Source: Candidatus Gastranaerophilales bacterium (GTDB taxonomy: Bacteria > Cyanobacteriota > Vampirovibrionia > Gastranaerophilales > Gastranaerophilaceae). Taken from it: a DNA stretch of 64,000 nucleotides. The DNA is taken from assembly GCA_944323255.1 (NCBI GenBank), contig CALURU010000005.1, positions 62,001 to 126,000 on the forward strand. The letters run 5' to 3'. The notes under the pieces were generated by a model that ran no database searches, had not been told where the DNA came from, and worked only from the letters and a program-made list of their open reading frames with translations. Each line of letters begins with the position of its first letter. Positions within the stretch are counted from its first letter, which is position 1. Both the position numbers and the translations under genes were made by a program. This document shows, in pieces, positions 33,487-41,065 of the stretch.

Positions 33487-33506
33487 ATTACCCACCCATT
33501 ACCCAC
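33487..33506 (+). repeat. Left arm-type sites of element B (ATTACCCAC pair)
   Basis: ATTACCCAC at 33487 and 33498 (11-bp spacing). The identical pair lies at 47214 and 47225 beside the right-hand tRNA-Met. Apart from the tRNA, fragment and these sites, 33069-33662 holds no supported gene. Confidence 0.65.
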
Positions 33507-33662
33507 AGAATTTTATATATTTATTACTCGTTTAAAAATACAAATAATTTTAAATAAGTTACCGCAAATAGTTATATTGATTAAATTGCAGATATATTAT
33601 CCGAAATTATTTCTTAATATTAACAAACTAAAATATAATATTACTTATGCTATAATTGTTAT

Positions 33663-34019
33663 ATGGTACGACGTACAACGGTATTGGAAGTATATTTTTA
33701 TTCAACAAGTTCGGGTAATGAACCAGTTAGAGAGTGGCTGAAAGATTTGCCTAAAGAAGATAGACGCATAGTCGGTTTTGACATCAAGACTGTTCAATAC
33801 GGATATCCGATAGGAATGCCGTTAACCAGAGTTTTGCATGGTACAAACGGACTTGAAGAAATTCGCTGTAGTCTTTCAAATGGAATTGCAAGAATTATCT
33901 TTTGTGTTGAAGATAACACTATCATTCTTTTACACGCATTTATCAAAAAAACTCAAAAAACACCGCAAAAAGACTTAGATATAGCAATAAAACGTTATAA
34001 GGATTTATGCAAACGATAG
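33663..34019 (+). CDS. RelE/Gp49-like toxin
   Basis: A 118-residue protein of the phage-derived Gp49-like/HigB type in the RelE superfamily: EVYFYSTSSGNEPVREWLKD at the start, then GLEEIRCSLSNGIARIIFCV and IILLHAFIKKTQKTPQKDLD. These toxins are ribosome-dependent mRNA interferases. An extended -10 (TGCTATAAT) ends 6 nt before the ATG and there is no Shine-Dalgarno sequence, so a leaderless message is likely. Its likely antitoxin is encoded on the opposite strand and overlaps its 3' end by 15 bp. Confidence 0.87.
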   Translation: MVRRTTVLEVYFYSTSSGNEPVREWLKDLPKEDRRIVGFDIKTVQYGYPIGMPLTRVLHGTNGLEEIRCSLSNGIARIIFCVEDNTIILLHAFIKKTQKTPQKDLDIAIKRYKDLCKR

Positions 34020-34289
34020 TACTATTCTTTTGCCCAAGTATCTTGCAACTTTTTCTATTGTATTCAAAGTAATTGAAGTATTATTAGGGTCAAGAATACG
34101 ACAAATAGCTGTTCTTGATGTTTCAAGTTCTTTAGCCAATCTATTAACCGACATATTATCTTCTTGCATTTTTTGCTCTAATGCGTAAGCAATAACTCTT
34201 TTTATTGCTACGGCTTCTGATTCTTGAAGAATGCCTTCTTCTTCAAGAAAACTATCAAAACTGGAACCTATATGTTTCTTATCAATCAT
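34005..34289 (-). CDS. XRE-type antitoxin, convergent with its toxin
   Basis: A 94-residue protein. The start at 34289 (MIDKKHIGSSFDSF) follows AAAGGACAG; the open frame to 34400 has no ribosome site. The C-terminal two thirds form an HTH (MSVNRLAKELETSRTAICRI...LNTIEKVARYLGK) typical of HigA-type antitoxins paired with Gp49-like toxins. Normally these pairs are in one operon; here the genes face each other and share 15 bp at their 3' ends. Confidence 0.8.
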   Translation of the reverse strand: MIDKKHIGSSFDSFLEEEGILQESEAVAIKRVIAYALEQKMQEDNMSVNRLAKELETSRTAICRILDPNNTSITLNTIEKVARYLGKRIVLSFA

Positions 34290-34470
34290 TTTAAAACTGT
34301 CCTTTATAATAATATTGTACCATTTTTGGTGCAATATTTCAACCCTAGTTTGATGATTTATGTGCAAATGGCTAAAACGCAATAAAATAGGTGTGTACAA
34401 ACATTTTTATATGAATTATAATAATAAAAATGGCTATTTTTCGCATTTTTGAACATTTAAAATAAATTAC

Positions 34471-34566
34471 TAATTCTAGAATTGACGAGATTAAACGGAA
34501 ACAGTATTTTAAATATAAATATATATAATTTTCACAAAAGTTTAACGAGAATCATTCTGGAATCAC
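34471..34566. repeat. Inverted pair of 26-bp repeats before the methylase operon
   Basis: A motif of the form GTTTAATC-N5-AATTCTAGAAT occurs on the minus strand at 34471-34496 and, slightly varied (GTTTAACGAGAATCATTCTG), on the plus strand at 34540-34566. A third copy is at 39170-39195 and half a copy at 38982. It contains the palindrome ATTCTAGAAT. The second copy ends 13 bp before the methylase ATG. Confidence 0.7.
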
Positions 34567-34579
34567 TAGAGGTACATAG

Positions 34580-35329
34580 ATGGAAAAAATAGATTATTTA
34601 AAAGAATTTATGGCAAAACTGCAATCTTTAGACCGTTCAAAGGATAAGGTTACCGTCTTTAAAGACTTCTTGACATTATGTACCTGTTCATTAGCACAAC
34701 CAATCTATAGGAGTGAAAAGCTAGAGCAAAGATACTTAGAAACAGTGAAACAATATACTAAAGAGCAAGCAGAAGAATTTTCAAAACTGCTTGCTCTTTT
34801 AGTTATGGCTTTGGAAGAAAAATACCAAGACTTTTTAGGTGAAGTGCATATGTCTTTGAATTTGAGCAGTAAAGCTAATGGTCGGTATTTTACTCCTTAT
34901 CCTGTTTGTAAGTTTATGGCAGAGATAAATTTCTTCGAAGTAGAAAACTCAGGTAAATTGCAGGATAAAGAATTAATAACACTTTCAGAGCCTTGTTGCG
35001 GAAGCGGTGCAATGATTATAGCTTTTGCCGAAACTATGAGAAAACATAATTTCAACTATCAGAATCAGCTTTATGTCGAAGCAATTGACATCAATGATCT
35101 TTGCTTTATGATGACATACATTCAATTATCACTGCTTGGAATTCCTGCCAAAGTAATACTCGGAGATACTTTATCTTTGAAATTCCAACAGGTATTGTAC
35201 ACACCATTTTATTATCTAAACGGTATTGAGTTCAAACTTCAAAAAATCAATTCTTACACCAAACAAGAACTTATAGAACCTAAAAATAATCAAAAACAAA
35301 ATATGCAATTACAACTATTTCAACTATGA
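34580..35329 (+). CDS. N-6 DNA methyltransferase-like protein
   Basis: A 249-residue protein resembling the N-6 adenine methylase domain of type I enzymes. It has a helical lead, then GRYFTPYPVCKFMAEI (about 94-109), motif I SEPCCGSGAMIIAF (about 137-150) and an acidic SAM-ribose strand (YVEAIDINDLCF). The expected catalytic NPPY/F motif is not seen; GDTLSLKFQQVLYTPFYYL stands at that place, as in related plasmid-borne proteins. It may bind SAM and DNA without standard catalysis. It heads an operon and overlaps the next gene by 4 bp. Confidence 0.75.
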   Translation: MEKIDYLKEFMAKLQSLDRSKDKVTVFKDFLTLCTCSLAQPIYRSEKLEQRYLETVKQYTKEQAEEFSKLLALLVMALEEKYQDFLGEVHMSLNLSSKANGRYFTPYPVCKFMAEINFFEVENSGKLQDKELITLSEPCCGSGAMIIAFAETMRKHNFNYQNQLYVEAIDINDLCFMMTYIQLSLLGIPAKVILGDTLSLKFQQVLYTPFYYLNGIEFKLQKINSYTKQELIEPKNNQKQNMQLQLFQL

Positions 35330-35820
35330 CTTATTTTGACATAGGTACATTGCATAATAAAAGTACAAGGGAACAGGATATGGTAAAACATCACTGGTAC
35401 AAATTAAAGAAAAGGCTAGAAGATATTATGGCTCCAAACTTAAATATATCTTTTAATTATAGTCCTCTAAGAAAGAAAACAAATTGGAGTGAAATAACCT
35501 TAAGATTTTTTCAAATAAAACTTGACGATGAAATAATCTGGCAATTTCCGAAAGATACAAATCAAGTTATAGATGAAAATTTCATATACGGACAAAGTAA
35601 ATTTGATAACCAGTATATCAATATAGAATTTCCGATACAGTCAATAACAGCATATCTTAATTTACCTAAAGAAAAATTGTTTAACTATGAAGATAAAGCA
35701 GGAATCGCAGAGATTTTAAAAGTTTGTGATAAAAGAATTGGGTACAATCGCCTAAAAACATTGAAATTATCGCATGCTGGAACAAAGATTTTTGAAAAAA
35801 GATTTAGTAATAAGGGATAA
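35326..35820 (+). CDS. Hypothetical protein, methylase operon gene 2
   Basis: A 164-residue protein starting in the stop of the methylase gene (ATGA), so translation is coupled. It has a helical N-terminus (MVKHHWYKLKKRLEDI), then a beta-rich section (WSEITLRFFQIKLDDEIIWQ; NIEFPIQSITAYLNL) and a basic helical end. No family or catalytic motif is recognised. Conservation of the operon order in other elements would be the best clue to its function. Confidence 0.65.
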   Translation: MTYFDIGTLHNKSTREQDMVKHHWYKLKKRLEDIMAPNLNISFNYSPLRKKTNWSEITLRFFQIKLDDEIIWQFPKDTNQVIDENFIYGQSKFDNQYINIEFPIQSITAYLNLPKEKLFNYEDKAGIAEILKVCDKRIGYNRLKTLKLSHAGTKIFEKRFSNKG

Positions 35821-35821
35821 C

Positions 35822-36214
35822 ATGGACGACAACATATTTAATGAAAAAGGAAAACACAAACTAGAGCATTTAAAGAAAGTGATTCGAACAGAAGTCAAAA
35901 TAGACTTTTGGGAAGAATCAGTCAAAATCTATGTCACAATTCCACAGGCAACCGAAAGAATTGAAAATACTGAAAACAAACTGATAGGAAATGTTGTAAA
36001 TGGCAGGATTAGGCAGAAAATTATTTTTAAACGATTTAAAGTTTCAGAAGATTTTTCTACCGTAACTATAGACAATTATGACTGGTATATACCTGTATTA
36101 TTCAATAGAGAGTCTCTAAAACAACAAGATATAAAAACGTGGGAAATGGTATTTTATTACATTTTTAAGCATGAAGTTAATGAAGCATTACAAAAAGCAA
36201 AAACGAGTGTATAA
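35822..36214 (+). CDS. Hypothetical protein, methylase operon gene 3
   Basis: A 130-residue protein (MDDNIFNEKGKHKLEHLKKV start). The ATG at 35822 is chosen for its AAGGG ribosome site 6 nt upstream; the frame extends back into the previous gene. It is beta-rich with basic patches (RIRQKIIFKRFKVSEDFSTV) and ends in a helical tail (EVNEALQKAKTSV). No family is recognised. It is spaced 1 bp from the previous stop. Confidence 0.62.
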   Translation: MDDNIFNEKGKHKLEHLKKVIRTEVKIDFWEESVKIYVTIPQATERIENTENKLIGNVVNGRIRQKIIFKRFKVSEDFSTVTIDNYDWYIPVLFNRESLKQQDIKTWEMVFYYIFKHEVNEALQKAKTSV

Positions 36215-36234
36215 AAATGAAAAGGTCACAATTT

Positions 36235-36849
36235 ATGAATAACAAAAATGTAGATATTGATTTAAGTTTTAATAAAAATGAGTACTTTAAAATTCAAACA
36301 GGTATTAAACCCTGGAGAGATAGTTTGTATTTGTACTATTTTAACAATCGAAATCTTGAGCTGCCGGAAAATGAAATAGAAAATACTAACGACATTGTTA
36401 TTACAAAATCTAAAAGAAGAGATGAAACTCTCGTTTGTTTTCAGACAAGGGCTGAATTTGGAGTTTATAAAAATGTTCTAAAATATGAATATTTTACTTT
36501 GATCAAAGAGTTAGATTGTGAATTATGGGCTTCTTTGGACATAAGAAAGCCATTTAAGCTTGTGCAAAAAGAAAAAGTCGCATATTTAAATAGAATACCA
36601 ATGACCAGTGTTATTAGAGAATTAAAGCCGGATTTTGGCAGTTGGTATATTTATCATCCTTTACAGTTAAGAACAACCTTGCACAATATCGCACAAGAAA
36701 GAAAAGCGATACAAAACATAAAGAATAGATTTATGCAGAAAAAAGCATTATTAGAACTTGAAAAAAGTTATGAAGGAATATTAGGAAACTTTTTTGATGA
36801 TGAACAAGATGTCAGAGTATTTATAAATAACTATGCTCAATTTTGGTAA
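36235..36849 (+). CDS. Hypothetical protein, methylase operon gene 4
   Basis: A 204-residue protein (MNNKNVDIDLSFNKNEYFKI start); an alternative start at 36217 adds six residues, but AAAAGG is better placed for 36235. The middle is beta-rich (TLVCFQTRAEFGVYKNVLKY) and the last third is helical and charged (ERKAIQNIKNRFMQKKALLE), ending in aromatic NNYAQFW. No family is recognised. It closes the run of tightly packed genes starting with the methylase. Confidence 0.62.
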   Translation: MNNKNVDIDLSFNKNEYFKIQTGIKPWRDSLYLYYFNNRNLELPENEIENTNDIVITKSKRRDETLVCFQTRAEFGVYKNVLKYEYFTLIKELDCELWASLDIRKPFKLVQKEKVAYLNRIPMTSVIRELKPDFGSWYIYHPLQLRTTLHNIAQERKAIQNIKNRFMQKKALLELEKSYEGILGNFFDDEQDVRVFINNYAQFW

Positions 36850-36896
36850 ATAAAACCAAATAGCAAAAACAATGTTAAATTCAAAGGGGTAATTAT

Positions 36897-37196
36897 ATGA
36901 AACAGATTTTTATATTTTTAGTTCTATTCTTGCTCATACAAACAATACAAGCACAATCAATGGTTGTGCAAGAACAAAAATTGAATAATGGTGAGATTGT
37001 GCGTATGTGTGTTTTTGATAATGGTAGTTATGGTTATTGTACACCTGAAGATGAATACAAGGCTATTAATGCTTACCAAAATTCAAAACAACAGACTAAG
37101 ATACAGAAGTTTAATACAGGAGTAAATAATACAGTGAATACAATAAATAACCTGCTTGACGGTATAAGAGTCATAGGCAGTTATTTCGGGATATGA
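36897..37196 (+). CDS. Small exported protein
   Basis: A 99-residue protein with a signal peptide (MKQIFIFLVLFLLIQTIQAQ). The mature part has two Cys residues (RMCVFDNGSYGYCTPEDEYK) that could form a disulfide, and a C-terminal Asn/Ile-rich amphipathic stretch (NNTVNTINNLLDGIRVIGSY). AAAGGGG precedes the ATG. It is 47 bp after the methylase operon and may be its last gene. Function unknown. Confidence 0.7.
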   Translation: MKQIFIFLVLFLLIQTIQAQSMVVQEQKLNNGEIVRMCVFDNGSYGYCTPEDEYKAINAYQNSKQQTKIQKFNTGVNNTVNTINNLLDGIRVIGSYFGI

Positions 37197-37230
37197 CCAT
37201 AAATGACATAGTAAAGAATTATAATAAAAA

Positions 37231-37350
37231 CAAAGGCAAGCGTTTCGCTTTATGCCATGAATAACAAATAGAGAAAACTTCGTTCACTCCCTTCGGGCGT
37301 GAACACAAAAATCCAAGTCCGGCTTTATTTTTATAGAGCCGGTTTCTTGA
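37231..37350 (+). terminator. Hairpins and terminator after the exported protein gene
   Basis: Three stem-loops follow each other: one starting GGCAAGCG (37231), GTTCACTCCC-TTC-GGGCGTGAAC (about 37271) and the terminator CCGGCT-N12-AGCCGG plus T-run (about 37324-37350). Confidence 0.65.
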
Positions 37351-37389
37351 TTCATTTAAATTTTTAGAAAAGTATATTATTAATTTTTG

Positions 37390-38238
37390 TTAAAATAAAT
37401 CATACTGAATCGGCTCCAAAAATTTTGCAAATTGACTTCTAAATAGCAGTTCTATAGTACCTACTGCTCCCATCTTATTTTTTACAATAATTATTTCAGC
37501 CTTACCTTTATTTAAGGCATAATCTTCTTCATTTGCATAGCTTTTATAATATTCATCTCTATAGATAAACATAACGACATCAGAGATATTTTCAATATCA
37601 CCGCTTTCTCTTAAATCAGAAAGCATTGGACGTTTATCACATCTGCTTTCTAATGCTCTTGAAAGTTGTGAACTAATGAAAATTATGCAGTTATTTTCTT
37701 TTGCAATCTGCTTTAAATCAAGCATTATATTTGTAATAGTTTCACTGCGTTGTTTTTTACGAGGTGTTTCCATTAGCTGCAGGTAATCAACAAACACATA
37801 TTCCGGTCGTTCTTCTGCAATTTTGTTTCTGATACCTTCTATTGTATAAATATCATCACATATCGTTAAATTTAAATAAGATATGGCTGTTAAAATATAT
37901 TCTATTTTACTCTTTTGGCTGTCATCTAATAGTTTATTATGATTCATAGTTATTAATCCAATTTCACCTAATATGGCAATTAATCTTTTAATAATTTGAC
38001 TTGTGCTCATTTCCAATGAAAATAAAAGGCATTTTTTATTCTGTTTTAAAAGATTGGACATAATAGAAAGTATAAATGCTGTTTTACCCATGGCAGGTCT
38101 TGCACCTATAGTAATCAGATTTCCTTTTTCAACTCCTGAAAGAAGTATGTCCAAATCCTGAAATCCTGTAGCAAGGGCGTTACGATTTTCTTCTGTAATT
38201 TGTTTAAAAGTTTTGTCTAAAATTTCTTTGTCTATCAT
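37390..38238 (-). CDS. DnaB-type helicase C-terminal domain protein
   Basis: A 282-residue RecA-fold ATPase matching only the C-terminal motor of replicative DnaB helicases. Walker A is GARPAMGKT (45-53), then LLFSLEMS, Walker B VFVDYLQLM, FISSQLSRALE and the DLRESGDIENISDVVMFIYR segment. The N-terminal scaffold domain of DnaB is missing, so it may be a loader-like or regulatory version, or it may work with a host DnaB. It lies 57 bp downstream of the small recombinase in the same direction. Confidence 0.93.
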   Translation of the reverse strand: MIDKEILDKTFKQITEENRNALATGFQDLDILLSGVEKGNLITIGARPAMGKTAFILSIMSNLLKQNKKCLLFSLEMSTSQIIKRLIAILGEIGLITMNHNKLLDDSQKSKIEYILTAISYLNLTICDDIYTIEGIRNKIAEERPEYVFVDYLQLMETPRKKQRSETITNIMLDLKQIAKENNCIIFISSQLSRALESRCDKRPMLSDLRESGDIENISDVVMFIYRDEYYKSYANEEDYALNKGKAEIIIVKNKMGAVGTIELLFRSQFAKFLEPIQYDLF

Positions 38239-38269
38239 TATGATTCTCCTTTTTTACAATTATTACATT

Positions 38270-38296
38270 GACCTATGTCAAATTTGGACATAGGTC
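38270..38296. repeat. 10-bp inverted repeat at the recombinase gene end
   Basis: GACCTATGTC and GACATAGGTC are separated by AAATTTG. The arrangement (about 10-7-10) resembles the core site of a tyrosine recombinase, and it touches the stop codon of the recombinase gene at 38296. A second perfect palindrome AAGTCTAGACTT lies 4 bp to the right. There is no T-run, so a terminator is less likely. Confidence 0.6.
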
Positions 38297-38859
38297 TACA
38301 AGTCTAGACTTAAATAAACATCGTCCATTTCATCTTGTGTGATTCCTATATAGCGGAGTGTTACAGCCGGTGATGAATGGTTAAACAGCTTTTGAATAAG
38401 TGTTATATCATAACCGTTGTTGTAAGCATGGTAGCCAAAAGTCTTTCTTAGAGTATGCGTTCCGATTTTTTCTTTTATTCCGACAGATTTAGCAACCTCG
38501 TTAATAATTTTGTATGCCTGTTGCCGCAGTAAAAAGCCTTTATTCTTGCGTGATATGAATAAAGGCTCGTTTTTATCGTATTCTCTTGTCTTTAGATATT
38601 CTTTCAGTGCTGATTTTATACTGTTTGATAGCGGAAAATCCTTAAATTTATTTGTCTTTTTCTCCCTTAACCGTATTCTGTCTTTGATTTTACCTTTGTC
38701 ACTAATATCTGATATTCTAAGTTTAAGTAAATCGCTTATTCTAAGACCGGAGTTAATTCCAAGAACAAATAAGCAGTAGTCACGTAAACTTTGTTGTTTC
38801 AGCAATTTCTTGATAGTATCAATCTGTTTTACATCTCTGATTGGCTGTACGAATTCCAT
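38296..38859 (-). CDS. Small tyrosine recombinase
   Basis: A 187-residue protein consisting almost only of a catalytic domain: NSGLRISDLLKL (first Arg), KTNKFKDFPLS (Lys), THTLRKTFGYH (His, Arg), FNHSSPAVTL then RYIGI (Tyr). It lacks an arm-binding domain and has at most a short core-binding segment. Similar short enzymes in Firmicutes act as invertases or resolvases. It may resolve element multimers or flip a segment through the adjacent inverted repeat. It is co-directional with the DnaB-like gene. Confidence 0.92.
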   Translation of the reverse strand: MEFVQPIRDVKQIDTIKKLLKQQSLRDYCLFVLGINSGLRISDLLKLRISDISDKGKIKDRIRLREKKTNKFKDFPLSNSIKSALKEYLKTREYDKNEPLFISRKNKGFLLRQQAYKIINEVAKSVGIKEKIGTHTLRKTFGYHAYNNGYDITLIQKLFNHSSPAVTLRYIGITQDEMDDVYLSLDL

Positions 38860-38879
38860 TTTTACCTCTTTCTATGGCT

Positions 38880-39196
38880 GAAATACAGTCATAATCAATA
38901 ATACATAATATATTTATATTATAAATTATGTATTATTCTATGTACACCCTAATATTTACAAGGGTTTACAAGGTTATTGAAGTTTAATCGAGATAATAAA
39001 CAGAGGTAAATACATGAATGATACAAAATATAATTATGTATTATTCAAACAAGGATTAAAGATATTCTTCTTTTTGGGCTTTAAAACTAAATTTATAAGA
39101 AATTACAGAATAAACGTGTTGAAACTTTAGCAGATAATTAAATATAAAATATTATAAATACATCTGAAAGTTTAATCAGATTAATTCTAGAATCAC
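38880..39196. other. AT-rich control region with repeated motifs
   Basis: TAATACATAA (38899) pairs with TTATGTATTA (38926). The stretch TTATGTATTATTC at 38926 recurs at 39034. GTTTAATCGAGATAAT at 38982 and GTTTAATC-N5-AATTCTAGAATCAC at 39170-39195 belong to the repeat family found before the methylase operon. No reading frame is supported. The density of repeats suggests regulator binding or an origin. Confidence 0.6.
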
Positions 39197-39197
39197 T

Positions 39198-39413
39198 CTA
39201 GTCAAAATCAAATAAGTCTTTTGCCGGTATTTCAAGGGCATCAGCTATTTTAAAAATCATTTTTAGGGTTGGAAGCTTTTCAGAGCGTTCAATTTTACCG
39301 ATATATGAGTAGTCACATCCGACCAATTCTGACATTTTACCTTTTGAGAACTTTCTCTCTTCTCTATATTTCTTAATATTTTGTGCAAATTTCTTGCAAT
39401 TATCCTCACCCAT
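39198..39413 (-). CDS. XRE-family small regulator of element B
   Basis: A 71-residue protein that is essentially one HTH_3 domain (FSKGKMSELVGCDYSYIGKI then ERSEKLPTLKMIFKIADALE). The palindrome AGTCTA-GTA-TAGACT (39439-39453) lies in its promoter, so autoregulation is likely. The same half-site forms AAGTCTAGACTT at the end of the small recombinase gene (38300). It is divergent from the PD-(D/E)XK gene pair. Confidence 0.88.
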   Translation of the reverse strand: MGEDNCKKFAQNIKKYREERKFSKGKMSELVGCDYSYIGKIERSEKLPTLKMIFKIADALEIPAKDLFDFD

Positions 39414-39438
39414 ATTAATATTGTGCTATAATACTCAC

Positions 39439-39453
39439 AGTCTAGTATAGACT
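39439..39453. promoter_or_regulatory. Palindromic operator (AGTCTA-GTA-TAGACT)
   Basis: A perfect 6-3-6 palindrome upstream of the XRE gene, followed by the related AGAC-N5-GTCT. A TATTAT -10 box for the XRE gene lies just left of it (minus strand), placing the operator over the -35 region. Confidence 0.7.
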
Positions 39454-39535
39454 ACTGGTCTAATAATAATTTTTGTTACGACAAATTTTGACGGTGTTGT
39501 GTGGTAAACTGTTGATAAAAAGAAAGGCGGTGTTT

Positions 39536-39727
39536 ATGGCAGATCAGGAACTAAGAGACAGAAACAACAGATTAATTGGTAAAATTAGAACTCGTAGTGA
39601 TGGCAAGCTAGAATTGCGAGACCCTTTTGATTTTTTCAAAGGCATTTATGACCCAAAGACAAATGAAACTCGAGATAAAGATTCTATGTTTGTCGGTAAG
39701 GGTAATTTACTCACAACATTATTATAG
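39536..39727 (+). CDS. Small beta-repeat protein
   Basis: A 63-residue protein (MADQELRDRNNRLIGKIRTR start) with short repeated strands: 'RDxNNRLIGKI', 'LRDPFDFFKGIYDPKTNETR' and 'DKDSMFVGKGNLLTTLL'. I recognise this pattern as a widespread small protein, often annotated only as hypothetical, with a beta-petal-like fold. AAAGGCGG precedes the ATG at 39536, which is preferred to the upstream in-frame start at 39473. It lies 8 bp before the nuclease gene, so the two are an operon. Confidence 0.7.
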   Translation: MADQELRDRNNRLIGKIRTRSDGKLELRDPFDFFKGIYDPKTNETRDKDSMFVGKGNLLTTLL

Positions 39728-39735
39728 GAGTTAGT

Positions 39736-40980
39736 ATGACAGAAACACTTGAACAACAGCAACAACAGCTAGAAAAGCTTTTGCTATCGGAAGACTTAGA
39801 GGAACTGAACAATTTAACAGGGCATTTTAATATTTTCAAAGCCTTGAAACTGCAAAATAATGAAATTCGACACTCAAACTTTTTAGCATGGCTAATGACA
39901 CCTTATGAGACACACAAGCTAGGAAGTTACTTTTTAAAAGAGTTTTTAAAAGAAGCTATTAAAGATTACTCATTAGATGAAAATATAGCTTTATCACTAA
40001 AAGATATTGCTTTTTGTAATTTCGATGATACAGAAGTTAAGCGTGAATATAAAAACATTGATTTGTTACTTATCAATCACACAAATAATTTTGTCTGCAT
40101 TATAGAAAATAAAATATGGACGGGAGAACATGACTGCCAACTTGAACGTTATGCAGATATAGTCGATAATGAATTTAAAGATTACAGCAAGTTATATATA
40201 TACCTTGCACCCTATAACGATTGTGATACTGAGTTGCTTGAAAGAAATAACCAAGAACGTAAAGTCTATTATATTCCGATGAATTATGAGCAAGTGCATA
40301 ATGTTATTAATAAGATTTTACGTTTTAAAGCAAATAGTATTAGTTCTGATGTAAGAACTTTCATTGAACACTATAATAATATGATAGAAAGGAATATCAT
40401 GGGACAAACAGATAAACAAATTGTAGACTTATGTCGCAAAATATACAGAGAAAATAAAGCTGCCATTGACCTCATTAATGAAAATAATGATTTTAAAGCT
40501 GAATTGTTTGAAACACTATTGGAGATACTAAATAAACGCAATGACGTAGAAGTTTCATCAACAGAGGATTTCTGTATTAAATGCCTACCGACAAATATTA
40601 ATAACCTTGATAAACTTAAATTCGCAAAGTACCCTGCAAATGATTGTATTGTTCATATAAATTTTATAGGTAATTTTAGGTGGAAAAATTGTTTATATGT
40701 AGAAATTGGGATTACTGGTGAATATAACAACGATACGGAAGAAAATCGGCAAACAAGAGACCAGCTTTTACAATTTTTACAAGATAAACTGGGATTTAAA
40801 AAATTCAATGGTAAAGATAATTGGAAATATACTCCATATGTACCTGTCTTTAATGCCGAAGATTTTTACAGATGTGTTGATACTGAAGACCTCAAACAAT
40901 GCCTAGAGAACAAAATTAATGATGTCAAATCAATATATATTGACGGATTACGTGATGCACTAAACGAATTCTGCAAATAA
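39736..40980 (+). CDS. PD-(D/E)XK nuclease-superfamily protein
   Basis: A 414-residue protein. The N-terminal part (FNIFKALKLQNNEIRHSNFL...AWLMTP) and the nuclease core (KREYKNIDLLLINHTNNFVC then IIENKIWTGEHDCQLERYAD) match the PDDEXK_4 group: D in KNIDLLL and E-x-K in IENK are the catalytic residues. The C-terminal half (about 215-414) is mixed alpha/beta of unknown role. Such genes are common in defence islands. TAGGAG precedes the ATG. Nuclease activity is predicted, not shown. Confidence 0.85.
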   Translation: MTETLEQQQQQLEKLLLSEDLEELNNLTGHFNIFKALKLQNNEIRHSNFLAWLMTPYETHKLGSYFLKEFLKEAIKDYSLDENIALSLKDIAFCNFDDTEVKREYKNIDLLLINHTNNFVCIIENKIWTGEHDCQLERYADIVDNEFKDYSKLYIYLAPYNDCDTELLERNNQERKVYYIPMNYEQVHNVINKILRFKANSISSDVRTFIEHYNNMIERNIMGQTDKQIVDLCRKIYRENKAAIDLINENNDFKAELFETLLEILNKRNDVEVSSTEDFCIKCLPTNINNLDKLKFAKYPANDCIVHINFIGNFRWKNCLYVEIGITGEYNNDTEENRQTRDQLLQFLQDKLGFKKFNGKDNWKYTPYVPVFNAEDFYRCVDTEDLKQCLENKINDVKSIYIDGLRDALNEFCK

Positions 40981-41065
40981 AATCAATACAAGCACAACTA
41001 TGACTTATTTTGCCGTAGTTGTGCTTTATTATAATATTATTAAGAGTTAAACATGTGAGGGCAGA

